64,000 nucleotides of DNA from Flavobacterium sp. SLB02. Lineage in GTDB: Bacteria > Bacteroidota > Bacteroidia > Flavobacteriales > Flavobacteriaceae. The position numbers and the translations under genes were made by a program. The notes under the pieces are model-generated. The model did no database searches. It saw only the letters and a list, made by a program, of their open reading frames with translations, and was not told the origin of the DNA. Below are positions 1-8,200 of the stretch, in pieces; the first letter of the stretch is position 1, and the number at the start of each line of letters is the position of its first letter. The stretch lies in assembly GCF_009664855.1 (NCBI RefSeq), contig NZ_CP045928.1, positions 496,001-560,000 on the forward strand, written 5' to 3'.

Positions 1-504
1 GGTTTGCGCGATGGTTTTTTTGTCAACGACGAAAAACATCAGCTAGAAGTTATTAAGATGATCCGAAAATATAAACCGGAGATTGTATTGTGTAATGCTA
101 TTGACGACCGCCATATTGATCACGGAAAAGGGAGTAAGTTAGTTTCTGATGCTTGCTTTTTATCAGGATTAATGAAAATAGAAACTTCTATAGATGGAGA
201 AAACCAGGAAGCCTGGAGACCAAAAGTAGTGTACCATTATATTCAGTGGAAAAACATTGAACCAGACTTTGTAGTAGATATTACAGGATTTGAAGAAAAG
301 AAAATTGAAGCTGTGATGGCGTATAAAACGCAATTTTATGATCCAAATTCAAAAGAACCTGCTACGCCAATTACTAGTAAAAACTTTATGGAAAGCCTAA
401 ATTACCGTGCACAGGACTTAGGAAGGTTAGTGGGGAAAGATTTTGCAGAAGGTTTTACTGTTGAAAGGTGTTTGGCAGTCAATAGCTTAGAGGATTTGAT
501 GTGA
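1..504 (+). CDS. bshB1: Bacillithiol biosynthesis deacetylase BshB1, C-terminal part
   Basis: Zinc-dependent LmbE/PIG-L-type deacetylase that removes acetyl from GlcNAc-malate in bacillithiol synthesis, acting in the cytosol. The reading frame is open from the window edge, so the N-terminus with the first zinc motif is missing; about 166 residues remain. Visible are the segment AIDDRHIDHGKGS, which supplies the distal zinc-binding His, and a C-terminal part typical of BshB1 (YKTQFYDP and GKDFAEGF). The frame ends with TGA. A tRNA-His gene follows 75 bp later under its own promoter. The family call is firm; the start cannot be seen. Confidence 0.9.
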   Translation, partial: GLRDGFFVNDEKHQLEVIKMIRKYKPEIVLCNAIDDRHIDHGKGSKLVSDACFLSGLMKIETSIDGENQEAWRPKVVYHYIQWKNIEPDFVVDITGFEEKKIEAVMAYKTQFYDPNSKEPATPITSKNFMESLNYRAQDLGRLVGKDFAEGFTVERCLAVNSLEDLM

Positions 505-531
505 TTTTGATATAAATTTTTCATTTTTTTC

Positions 532-562
532 TTTGGTGAAGTAAACCTTTGTTGTATATTTG
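532..562 (+). promoter_or_regulatory. Promoter of first tRNA-His gene
   Basis: TTTG at 532-535, a 19-bp spacer, then TATATTTG at 555-562. This fits the Bacteroidota housekeeping promoter (TTTG, 19 bp, TAnnTTTG) exactly and lies 18 bp before the tRNA. The second tRNA-His copy has the same arrangement. Confidence 0.85.
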
Positions 563-579
563 CAACCGCAAAGAAAAAT

Positions 580-654
580 GGTGGTTGTAGCTCAGCTGGT
601 TAGAGTATTGGTTTGTGGTGCCGAGGGTCGCCGGTTCGAACCCGGTCAGCCACC
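580..654 (+). tRNA. tRNA-His (GTG), copy 1
   Basis: Cloverleaf read by eye: acceptor GTGGTTG (581-587) pairs with CAGCCAC (647-653); discriminator C at 654 faces the extra G-1 at 580, the hallmark of tRNA-His. The D-arm begins GCTC at 590. The anticodon stem TTGGT/GCCGA encloses loop TTGTGGT with anticodon GTG at 615-617, and the T-arm contains GGTTCGAACC. CCA is not encoded. Compared with copy 2, pair 27:43 changed from G-C to T-A and pair 28:42 from C-G to T-G, so folding is kept. Confidence 0.95.
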
Positions 655-664
655 CAGAATTGTA

Positions 665-694
665 AAAGCCTTGAAGAAATTCAAGGCTTTTTTT
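665..694 (+). terminator. Terminator of first tRNA-His gene
   Basis: AAGCCTTGAA and TTCAAGGCTT form a perfect 10-bp stem with a short loop, followed directly by a run of T. A rho-independent terminator, placed 11 bp after the tRNA. Confidence 0.85.
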
Positions 695-704
695 GTGCCA
701 ATAA

Positions 705-981
705 GTTAAATACCAATTTTTTAAAATTGCTTCGCCTGTTCGCTATCGGGTCCAAATCCCAAATTTGAAACTCCAATTTGAAACTGTAGAGGATTTAGAA
801 TTTAATTATAGCCTAATTTAAACCTTGAGTAAATAATACAAATCGTGATATTGTAAACCTTCCAAAGGCTGAAATCGTTGGCTATGTTTGAAAATTGAAA
901 CATTCAAATTTCTAATTGAAAGAGATTTGGAATTTGGAATTTATCTATTGGATTTTTTTTATCTACTGGAATTTATTTTAT
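705..981. repeat. Spacer with word repeats between the tRNA units
   Basis: No gene seen. The spacer holds imperfect copies of AAATTCCAA-like words in both orientations (about 750-800 and 880-942) and a short GC-richer stretch near 728-755. GGAATTTGGAATTT at 929-942 is answered by its exact inverse AAATTCCAAATTCC at 1278-1291, beyond the second tRNA unit. Confidence 0.5.
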
Positions 982-1098
982 AAACAAAAAGTACAATGTT
1001 TAAGTCTTGGTTTATTGGTTATTATGGTTTGGTTTGTAAATCATTTTATTTCATCAAAACCATTTTCTTGCCTGATATCTCCGGTTTTGAGGCTTTTT
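982..1098 (-). pseudogene. 3' remnant of a YpfJ-type metallopeptidase gene
   Basis: Read on the minus strand, the segment encodes LKTGDIRQENGFDEIK followed by a stop. It aligns with FKTGDINQGNTFDEIR plus stop, the C-terminus of the zinc metallopeptidase at 4352-5203. Nucleotide similarity continues past the stop codon through the downstream spacer into the terminator area (compare 4292-4405). The remnant stops abruptly before the second tRNA-His promoter. It is therefore the tail of a second copy whose body has gone; no start or catalytic part remains. Confidence 0.75.
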
Positions 1099-1099
1099 T

Positions 1100-1130
1100 T
1101 TTGCAGAAGTAAACCTTTGTTGTATATTTG
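1100..1130 (+). promoter_or_regulatory. Promoter of second tRNA-His gene
   Basis: TTTG at 1100-1103, 19-bp spacer, TATATTTG at 1123-1130, an exact Bacteroidota promoter form. The TTTG element sits at the border of the metallopeptidase remnant, outside the direct repeat, yet has the same spacing as in copy 1. Confidence 0.85.
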
Positions 1131-1148
1131 CACTCGCTAAGCAAAAAT

Positions 1149-1223
1149 GGTGGTTGTAGCTCAGCTGGTTAGAGTAGCGGTTTGTGGTGCCGCGGGTCGC
1201 CGGTTCGAACCCGGTCAGCCACC
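1149..1223 (+). tRNA. tRNA-His (GTG), copy 2
   Basis: Same cloverleaf as copy 1: G-1 at 1149, acceptor stem 1150-1156 with 1216-1222, discriminator C at 1223, anticodon GTG. The anticodon stem GCGGT/GCCGC is fully paired with strong pairs, so this is the more canonical copy and copy 1 probably diverged from it. CCA is not encoded. Confidence 0.95.
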
Positions 1224-1231
1224 CAAAAATT

Positions 1232-1262
1232 TAAAGCCTTGAAGAGATTCAGGGCTTTTTTT
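1232..1262 (+). terminator. Terminator of second tRNA-His gene
   Basis: Stem AAGCCTTGAA with TTCAGGGCTT, identical to the copy 1 terminator except for one change that gives a G-U wobble, followed by a T run. Confidence 0.8.
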
Positions 1263-1272
1263 GTGCCAATAA

Positions 1273-1751
1273 ATCTCAAATTCCAAATTCCAAAATCCAA
1301 AATCCAAATTGTAAATTTTTGGATTAATTGGAGAATTGCGATCTCAAACTCCGTAAAGTTGCGCTTTTTAGTAAAGCACTAAGTCCACAAAGCTTTGTGT
1401 ACTTAGATGGTGTAAACACAACCTAAAACTTAGTGAACTCTGCGGAAAACCTTTGCGTTCTCTGTGGTAAAAATAATTAGGGAGTATAATTTTATGTCTC
1501 TCCATAATATTTAATGTTGATCCCTTTTTAGAAAGGCAAATCGTTAACCCTTCAGAGATCAGGAAATCTGGTCAGAACTTAATTGAGTTTAACGATATAA
1601 GATGTTAAATTAAAAACTAATGTTTCATGATTTTAATCATAAAATAAAATTAAGTGGCATAATATCTTTACGACATAAATCAGGTTTTAAAAAACAAAAT
1701 AATCGAGATATTCTAAAGGTACAATTTAAGGATATCGATAAAACTAACCGT
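1273..1751. other. Spacer before nadA
   Basis: The first part (1273-1312) is built from words such as AAATTCCAAA and AAATCCAAA. Around 1430-1475 lie TTTGCG/CTCTG words of the kind seen in other spacers. From 1620 an open frame joins nadA, but nothing in it looks like the conserved protein. No convincing promoter was found. Confidence 0.4.
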
Positions 1752-2684
1752 ATGGATAAGCTATTCTTAATTGCTGAAATAAACCGACTCAAACAAGAAA
1801 AAAATGCGATCCTACTCGCTCATTATTATCAGGATAAAGACATACAGGAAGTCGCCGATTTTGTAGGCGATAGTCTTGAGTTATCTAAAAAAGCGGCTTC
1901 TGCCAATGCAGATATCATTGTTTTTGCAGGAGTATATTTTATGGCCGAAACGGCAAAAATCATCAATCCGGATAAAAAAGTGCTTTTGCCTGATAGCAAT
2001 GCAGGATGTTCTCTTGCTGACGGATGTGATCCTCAAAATTTCAGGAAATTAAAAGAACTTCATCCCAATCATGTAGTTGTAACTTATATTAATTCCTCGG
2101 CCGAGATAAAGGCTTTAAGTGACTGGGTTTGTACGTCATCAAATGCAAGAAAAATTATAGAAGCCATTCCTAAAGAGCAGGAAATCATTTTTGCTCCGGA
2201 TAAAAATTTAGGAATGTACCTGAAAAAAGAAGTAAATCGTGAATTATTGCTTTGGGATGGCTCGTGTATTGTTCACGAAGCTTTTTCACTAGATAAGCTT
2301 ATCGAAATTTACAATGCCAATCCAACTGCAAAAATTGTAGCACATCCTGAATCAGAACGGCATATTCTCGAGACGGCACATTATATTGGGTCAACATCTG
2401 GAATGCTCAATTTTATCAAGAACGATATGGCTACTACTTTTATCGTAGCCACCGAAGCGGGAATCCTTCATCAGCTCTCAAAAGAAGCTCCTCACAAAAC
2501 GATTATTCCGGCGCCTTCACACGAAGATAATACGTGTGCCTGCAGCGAATGTGCTTTTATGAAAATAAATACTTTAGAAAAGCTTTATTTATGTTTAAAA
2601 GATGAAAGACCGGAAATTACTATTAATGAAGAATTACGATTAGAGGCCATAAAACCGATCAACAGAATGCTCAATTTGTCATAA
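1752..2684 (+). CDS. nadA: Quinolinate synthase NadA
   Basis: Condenses iminoaspartate (from NadB) with dihydroxyacetone phosphate to quinolinate, the first dedicated steps of de novo NAD synthesis; cytosolic, [4Fe-4S] enzyme. Starting at the ATG at 1752 ([10 protein letters not shown]) the protein has 310 residues, as in the short NadA forms. The frame is open back to an ATG at 1620, but those 44 residues do not resemble NadA. Likely cluster ligands are Cys86 ([12 protein letters not shown]), Cys172 (DGSCIVHE) and one of Cys262/264/267 (CACSEC); the spacing fits the family. HYYQ near residue 25 and HPE near residue 198 are conserved substrate-binding motifs. nadB follows after 18 bp. Confidence 0.93.
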   Translation: MDKLFLIAEINRLKQEKNAILLAHYYQDKDIQEVADFVGDSLELSKKAASANADIIVFAGVYFMAETAKIINPDKKVLLPDSNAGCSLADGCDPQNFRKLKELHPNHVVVTYINSSAEIKALSDWVCTSSNARKIIEAIPKEQEIIFAPDKNLGMYLKKEVNRELLLWDGSCIVHEAFSLDKLIEIYNANPTAKIVAHPESERHILETAHYIGSTSGMLNFIKNDMATTFIVATEAGILHQLSKEAPHKTIIPAPSHEDNTCACSECAFMKINTLEKLYLCLKDERPEITINEELRLEAIKPINRMLNLS

Positions 2685-2702
2685 ATATCTAAATCAATCA
2701 AC

Positions 2703-4226
2703 ATGAAAAAAACAGATATACTTATAATTGGTTCCGGAATAGCAGGGTTGTTTTTTGCGATAAAAATTGCAAAAAAGAGACCAGATTTATCTATTGCAAT
2801 TATGACCAAAGACAAGGTTAAAAACTCTAATACCCAACTGGCTCAAGGCGGTATTGCTGTGGTTACGGATCGCATTGAGGATAGTTTTGAGCAGCATATA
2901 GAGGATACATTAAAATCGGGCGGAGGTTTATGCGATGAAGAAATTGTTAAAATGGTAATTCACCAGGCTCCTGAACGATTAAATGAACTCATTGATATTG
3001 GGGTTTGTTTTGATAAAAATAAAGCGGGAATATGGAATTTAGGTTTGGAAGGCGGACATTCTCAGCATCGTATTTTGCATCATAAAGATATATCCGGGGC
3101 AGAAATAGAAAAAAATCTAATCGGGGCTACCAAGCAATTATCTAACATTACCTTACTGGAAGATCATTTGGTTATTGATGTAGATACTAAAAAAAATAAA
3201 GGGAAAGCGAGCTGTAAAGGTGCTTTTTATTGTGACAAAATCAATAAGAAAGTAAAATACATACGCGCTAAAACTATTGTTTTGAGTACCGGAGGCTGCG
3301 GCCAGATTTTTAAGAACACTACCAATCCGGAGATTGCCACCGGTGACGGAATCGCAATTGCTTCCCGTGCCGGCGCGGTAATAAAGGATATGGAATACAT
3401 ACAGTTTCATCCAACAGCATTGTACGAAGAAAATAAAAATCCTTTCTTTTTAATTTCTGAGGCTGTAAGAGGTTTTGGAGCGCATATTGTTAATGAAGAT
3501 CAAAAGCGTTTTATTTTTAAAGATGATATCCGTGGGGAATTGGCAACAAGGGATATTGTATCGCAGGCCATAAGCAAAGAAATAGAAACATCCGGAAAAC
3601 AGTATGTTTATTTAGATTGCCGACACCTTGACTTTGACGAATTCTATATTCATTTTCCTTCGATTACACAGTATTGCAAGACAATCGGATTGCATCCTGC
3701 AAAGGATTTAATTCCTATTGTTCCTGTGGCTCATTATCAATGTGGTGGTATCAATGTAAATGAAAAATCTCAAACCAATATTAAGAATCTATATGCTATA
3801 GGCGAATGTTCGAGAACAGGTTTGCATGGAAAAAACAGACTGGCTTCCAACTCATTATTAGAAGCTTTGGTTTTTGCTCATCAGGCTTCTGACCATATCG
3901 ATAGTACGATTGATGAGTTGTCTTTTTCATCAAAAAAAAGCATGTTGAAATTCGACGAGCCTTTATTGGATAAAGATTCTAATTATTTTGTGAAGCTGAA
4001 AAAAGAACTTCAAGCCATGATGACTTTTTTCTATGCCAGTAAAGATTCTGATTTTGTTAGAATATTGAATCGAATAGAATCAATGAAAATGACAACAGTA
4101 GGATTGTTATTCAAAAAACAAAAAATAACAACTCAATTGATAGAATTTACTAATATGCTTACCGTAGCTAAAATTATTGTTGAACACAATAAAAGTAAGG
4201 TTCTAGAAAACGCTGCAAGTTATTAA
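2703..4226 (+). CDS. nadB: L-aspartate oxidase NadB
   Basis: Flavoenzyme oxidising L-aspartate to iminoaspartate for NadA. The 507-residue length is usual. Visible are the N-terminal FAD-binding motif GSGIAGLFFA (residues 10-19), the succinate dehydrogenase/aspartate oxidase segment QLAQGGIAVV, HPTALYE in the active-site region, VAHYQCGGI, and the C-terminal FAD contact GECSRTGLHGKNRLASNS. It lies 18 bp after nadA in the same orientation, so the two probably share a transcript. nadC is not in the window. Confidence 0.95.
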   Translation: MKKTDILIIGSGIAGLFFAIKIAKKRPDLSIAIMTKDKVKNSNTQLAQGGIAVVTDRIEDSFEQHIEDTLKSGGGLCDEEIVKMVIHQAPERLNELIDIGVCFDKNKAGIWNLGLEGGHSQHRILHHKDISGAEIEKNLIGATKQLSNITLLEDHLVIDVDTKKNKGKASCKGAFYCDKINKKVKYIRAKTIVLSTGGCGQIFKNTTNPEIATGDGIAIASRAGAVIKDMEYIQFHPTALYEENKNPFFLISEAVRGFGAHIVNEDQKRFIFKDDIRGELATRDIVSQAISKEIETSGKQYVYLDCRHLDFDEFYIHFPSITQYCKTIGLHPAKDLIPIVPVAHYQCGGINVNEKSQTNIKNLYAIGECSRTGLHGKNRLASNSLLEALVFAHQASDHIDSTIDELSFSSKKSMLKFDEPLLDKDSNYFVKLKKELQAMMTFFYASKDSDFVRILNRIESMKMTTVGLLFKKQKITTQLIEFTNMLTVAKIIVEHNKSKVLENAASY

Positions 4227-4299
4227 ATCACATTTTCTTTAATTATTTTAAAATAAAATCAAGTTTACGCGAAAAAGTATTGCTTATAGTAACCAAAAA

Positions 4300-4321
4300 A
4301 GCATGACGTTTAAGTCATGCT
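4300..4321 (-). terminator. Terminator between nadB and the metallopeptidase gene
   Basis: AGCATGAC, a 6-base loop, then GTCATGCT: a perfect 8-bp stem. On the minus strand it is followed by a T run (A run at 4295-4300), so it mainly ends the metallopeptidase transcript and may also stop nadB. Confidence 0.8.
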
Positions 4322-4351
4322 CATTTGGTTATTATAGTTTGGTTTATTGAA

Positions 4352-5203
4352 TTATCGTATTTCGTCGAATGTATTTCCCTGATTGATATCGCCGGTTTTA
4401 AAACCTTTCTTGAACCAATACATTCTTTGTTCTGATGTTCCGTGGGTAAACGAATCCGGAACAACATGACCTTGCATTTTGCTTTGAATAGCGTCGTCAC
4501 CCACTGCATTTGCTGCACTTAATGCCTCTTCGATGTCTCCGGCTTCAAGATATTGTTCGTTGTCGTGAGCCCAGACTCCGGCATAAAAATCAGCTTGCAA
4601 TTCCAGAGCTACAGAAAGTTTATTGGCCTCGGCTTCACTTTTTCCTTCTTGCTCCTGTCGCATTTTTGCAGACGTTCCTAATAAAGTCTGAATATGATGT
4701 CCTATTTCATGAGCGATAACATAAGCAATGGCAAAATCGCCACCTTCAGCGCCAAATTTGGTTTTTAATTCTTCGAAAAAAGCCAAATCCATATAGACCT
4801 TGCGATCGCCAGGGCAATAAAAAGGTCCTGATGCAGATGATGCACCGCCGCAGGCTGTACTTACAGAGCCTTTAAAAAGAACCAACTTAGGTTTTTCGTA
4901 AGTCATGCCGTGTTGGGCAAATATTTTGGTCCAGGTGTCTTCATTACGGGCTAATACAACTCTGACAAAGTCCCCCATTTTTTTGTCTTCTTCACTTAAG
5001 GGGGCTGCTGCCTCAGTATGCGTTTGCTGACCACCTTGCATTTGTTCCAATACATTTCCTATAGTCTGGCCATTTTCACCGCCAAAAACATTCAGTAACA
5101 AAATAATAATACCAATAACACCGCCTCCAACGGCTACTTTTCCGCCAGAAAGGCCTCTTCTGTCTTCTACATTATCACTTTGTCTTCCGCCTAACCACTT
5201 CAT
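4352..5203 (-). CDS. Neutral zinc metallopeptidase, YpfJ family
   Basis: 283-residue predicted zinc metalloprotease of the YpfJ/KPN_00277 type. Layout: a basic N-terminus (MKWLGGRQSDNVEDRRG), one membrane segment at about residues 24-40 (GGVIGIIILLLNVFGG), a linker, then the catalytic domain with HEIGHH at residues 165-170 and a downstream Glu-containing helix (ELQADFYAGVWA). The body therefore probably faces the periplasm. The N-terminal motif R-RG and the sequence STACGGASSASGPFYCPGD are family signatures. Its own 3' end is duplicated as a remnant at 982-1098. Substrate unknown. Confidence 0.88.
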   Translation of the reverse strand: MKWLGGRQSDNVEDRRGLSGGKVAVGGGVIGIIILLLNVFGGENGQTIGNVLEQMQGGQQTHTEAAAPLSEEDKKMGDFVRVVLARNEDTWTKIFAQHGMTYEKPKLVLFKGSVSTACGGASSASGPFYCPGDRKVYMDLAFFEELKTKFGAEGGDFAIAYVIAHEIGHHIQTLLGTSAKMRQEQEGKSEAEANKLSVALELQADFYAGVWAHDNEQYLEAGDIEEALSAANAVGDDAIQSKMQGHVVPDSFTHGTSEQRMYWFKKGFKTGDINQGNTFDEIR

Positions 5204-5295
5204 ATTATATTGTATTTTAGTTTATTGAGTTTTATGTTGTACGAATTTATATATTTTTCAGGAATTATTGTTAAAATCAAACAAATTAGTTTGAA

Positions 5296-8200
5296 CTATT
5301 TTAACCATTTTGATAAGGCTTCTTCCACAATACCTTTAATAATGGGTTTCGAAATATAATCGTCCATTCCTGCCGATAAACATTTGTTTCTTTCGTCTTT
5401 CTCTGCACCTGCCGTTACGGCAATTATAGGAATTTCTTTTCCGGTAATTGTATTTCGTATCGCTTTTGTGGTTTCGTAACCGTTCATAACCGGCATCTGA
5501 ATGTCCATAAAAATAAGATCAGGATTAATACTTTCAAATTGATTTACGGCTTCGTATCCATTTTCACATTCGTAAATGTAAGCCGTATTATACAGATTTT
5601 TTATAATGGTTTTTAGCAACAGCATATTTACTTTGTTGTCTTCTACAATCAAAAAAGTAATGTTTTTATGGTTTTGGCCGGCATTAGCACTTAATTGCAG
5701 ATTGATTTTTTTAAGTTCGGCATTGTATTTTTCGTTGATGCTTTGGTTGCTGGTTTTTAAATTTAAATCAAAATAAAAATTACTTCCAATATCAATCTTG
5801 CTTTCCAATTGCAATCTGCTATGCATTAAAGCCAATAACTGATTGGATATTGTTAAGCCCAAACCGGTTCCTCCAAACTTTCGCGTTGTAGAACTATCCT
5901 CCTGAGAAAAAGCCTTAAAAATCTTCTTCTGATTTTTCTCCAGTATTCCAATTCCGGTATCAATCACTGAAAACCGAATAATACAATTCCCGCTTTTATT
6001 TTTCTCCAGAACAGACACATTTAATTTAATCGAACCTTCATTGGTAAATTTTACGGCATTCGACAGTAAATTGATCAAAATTTGCTTGATTCTGACAATA
6101 TCGGTCCAAATGTATTTGGGAACATCAGGATCCACATTCAATTCCAGGTTAAGATTTTTCTGGTTCGATTCGTAAACAATTAAATCAAACACCTGACCCA
6201 GTACTTTTTTAATATCATATAAATCAATAAAAAGTTCCAGTTTTCCGGCTTCAATTTTTGAGAAATCAAGTATGTCGTTGATAATTTCTAACAGAGAATG
6301 TGCTGACTGATTGATGGTGGTCATGTATTTTTCCTGAATTTCTTCAAGGTCCGTTTTCATCAGTAAATGCGTAAAACCAATAATACCGTTTAACGGCGTT
6401 CTTATTTCATGCGACATATTGGCCAAAAAGTCTGATTTTGATTTATTTGCCGCTTCGGCCAGTTGTTTGGCTTTTATCGCATCTTCGGTTTCTTTTTTGT
6501 TGGTAATGTCAAAATAAATTCCGCCAACAAATTCAATTTCATCACCTTTTTTAATAACATCACCAAATTCTTCTACCCAGATATATTCGCCCGTTTTTCG
6601 ACGAATTCTGTAAATATTGTGCAAAGGCATGCTGTTTTGTAAATTATCAATCTGGTTGCTGATTACTTCATCTTTGTCATCAGGATGTATCAGTGATAAA
6701 AAGGATAAATTATTGTCAATAAATTCTGATTTCGAATAACCGGTTAAATTTGCAATTTCATCATTCAGGAAAATTTTGGTAGAGAAAGCATCAAATTTTG
6801 ATAAATAAACGGTACCGGGAATATTGTTGGCAATCAGTTTGAATTTTTCTTCACTTTCGAGAATTTTGGTTTCATTTCGATTTCTCTCCAATGCCGATGA
6901 AATATTGTTGGCAAGAACCTGAAAGATATAGATTTCTTCTTCAGACCATTTTCTTTCATTAGTACAATCATCAAAGCCAATAAAACCGGTAAAGAGATCA
7001 TTTATAAACAGAGGCAAAATCAAAATAGATTTGATTTTATTATCGACTAATAATTGTTTAAAAAAAGTATCACCAAGTTTACGTGTGAGCTTGTTTAAGA
7101 TTTTTCTGTTATTTGCCGCTTCGTAAATTTCCTGCAAATTATCTTCTGTAAGTTGTTGTAATTCGGTTATTTGATGTTCAATTCCTTTTCTGGACCATTT
7201 GTATTTTTGGGAGACACAATTCGTATTAAAGTCTCTTTCGTAGTAGTACATATGATCAACTTTTGCCGCTTTTCCAATTATTTCATATGTTTCCTGAAAC
7301 ATCTCGTGCGTCGTTTTACTCAGCAAAAACTTCTCTGTGCATAAAGAAAGCGCCGATAACAGCTGACTTTTAAATTCTAATCTTCGTTCAGCTTCCAGAC
7401 GTTTTTGTGACGAAATAGCCAGTGAAATAACATCTGAAATTGTTCTGGCATAATTGATATCTTCATTATCCCAGTCTCTTTTTTCCTGAGTACTTTCAAA
7501 ACAAACCACGCCGCCCAATTGTCCGCTCAAAAAAATAGGAACATCAAGCATTGATTTGATATGATTTTTGGTAAAATAATGTTTTTGAAATTCAGAAGTT
7601 TCTAATTTGTTAAAAACATCAGGCGCATTGATAATGGCCTTGTTTTTTAAAGTTTCAAAATAAATAGGATATGATTCTTTATCTAATATATTTTTGTCGT
7701 TTAAGTTTTGATTATCAACGCTAAATAGGTTTTTACAGCTAATTAAATCTTTGTCATATTTCCAGAAGCTTACCCTGTTTGTTTTGGTAACCGTTGCTGC
7801 TTCTTTAATAATATAATCAACAACAGTATCGAGATTGTCGTATTTGCTAAAATCTGAGGTTGATAATTTTTTTGTAGAATGATTGTAAGCTTCAATTTTT
7901 TTAAGACGTTTCTTTTTTTCGTTTTCGATGTTTTTAATATCAGTAATATCTCTGGCGATACCAGCAAAACCAATAGTTTGGCCCAAATCATTTTTGCGAA
8001 TGATAATTTTTTGAGAGATCCATAAAGTTTTTCCGTTTTTCTTTAAAATTGGAATTTCAATCGAAGGAAAATTGTTTTCATTGATATCCAGGTTTTCATA
8101 AAAATCAACTGCATTCCGTTGGTAGTTTTCATGAATAAAATTCGAATAATGCTGTGCTATAATCTCATTTTCAGAATAACCTAAAATCGAAAAACCAAAA

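Larger units (their letters stand above)
539..704 (+). repeat. Direct repeat unit carrying tRNA-His copy 1
   Basis: A 166-bp segment holding the -7 promoter element, tRNA and terminator recurs at 1107-1272 at the same length and in the same orientation, offset by 568 bp. Differences are scattered single bases, including paired changes inside the tRNA stem and the terminator stem. Confidence 0.85.
1107..1272 (+). repeat. Direct repeat unit carrying tRNA-His copy 2
   Basis: Second copy of the 166-bp unit at 539-704 with the same internal spacing: -7 element, tRNA-His, terminator and the shared tail GTGCCAATAA. Confidence 0.85.

Noticed and set aside
916..1140. Plus-strand open frame of 74 codons between the tRNA genes
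   Set aside because: It overlaps the metallopeptidase remnant (read on the other strand) and the tRNA promoter; composition is that of random low-GC sequence.
1182..1382. Open frame running through tRNA-His 2 and its terminator
   Set aside because: It is a by-product of tRNA sequence; no protein-like content.
1273..1751. NAD-linked riboswitch before nadA
   Set aside because: No conserved fold could be recognised in this AT-rich spacer.
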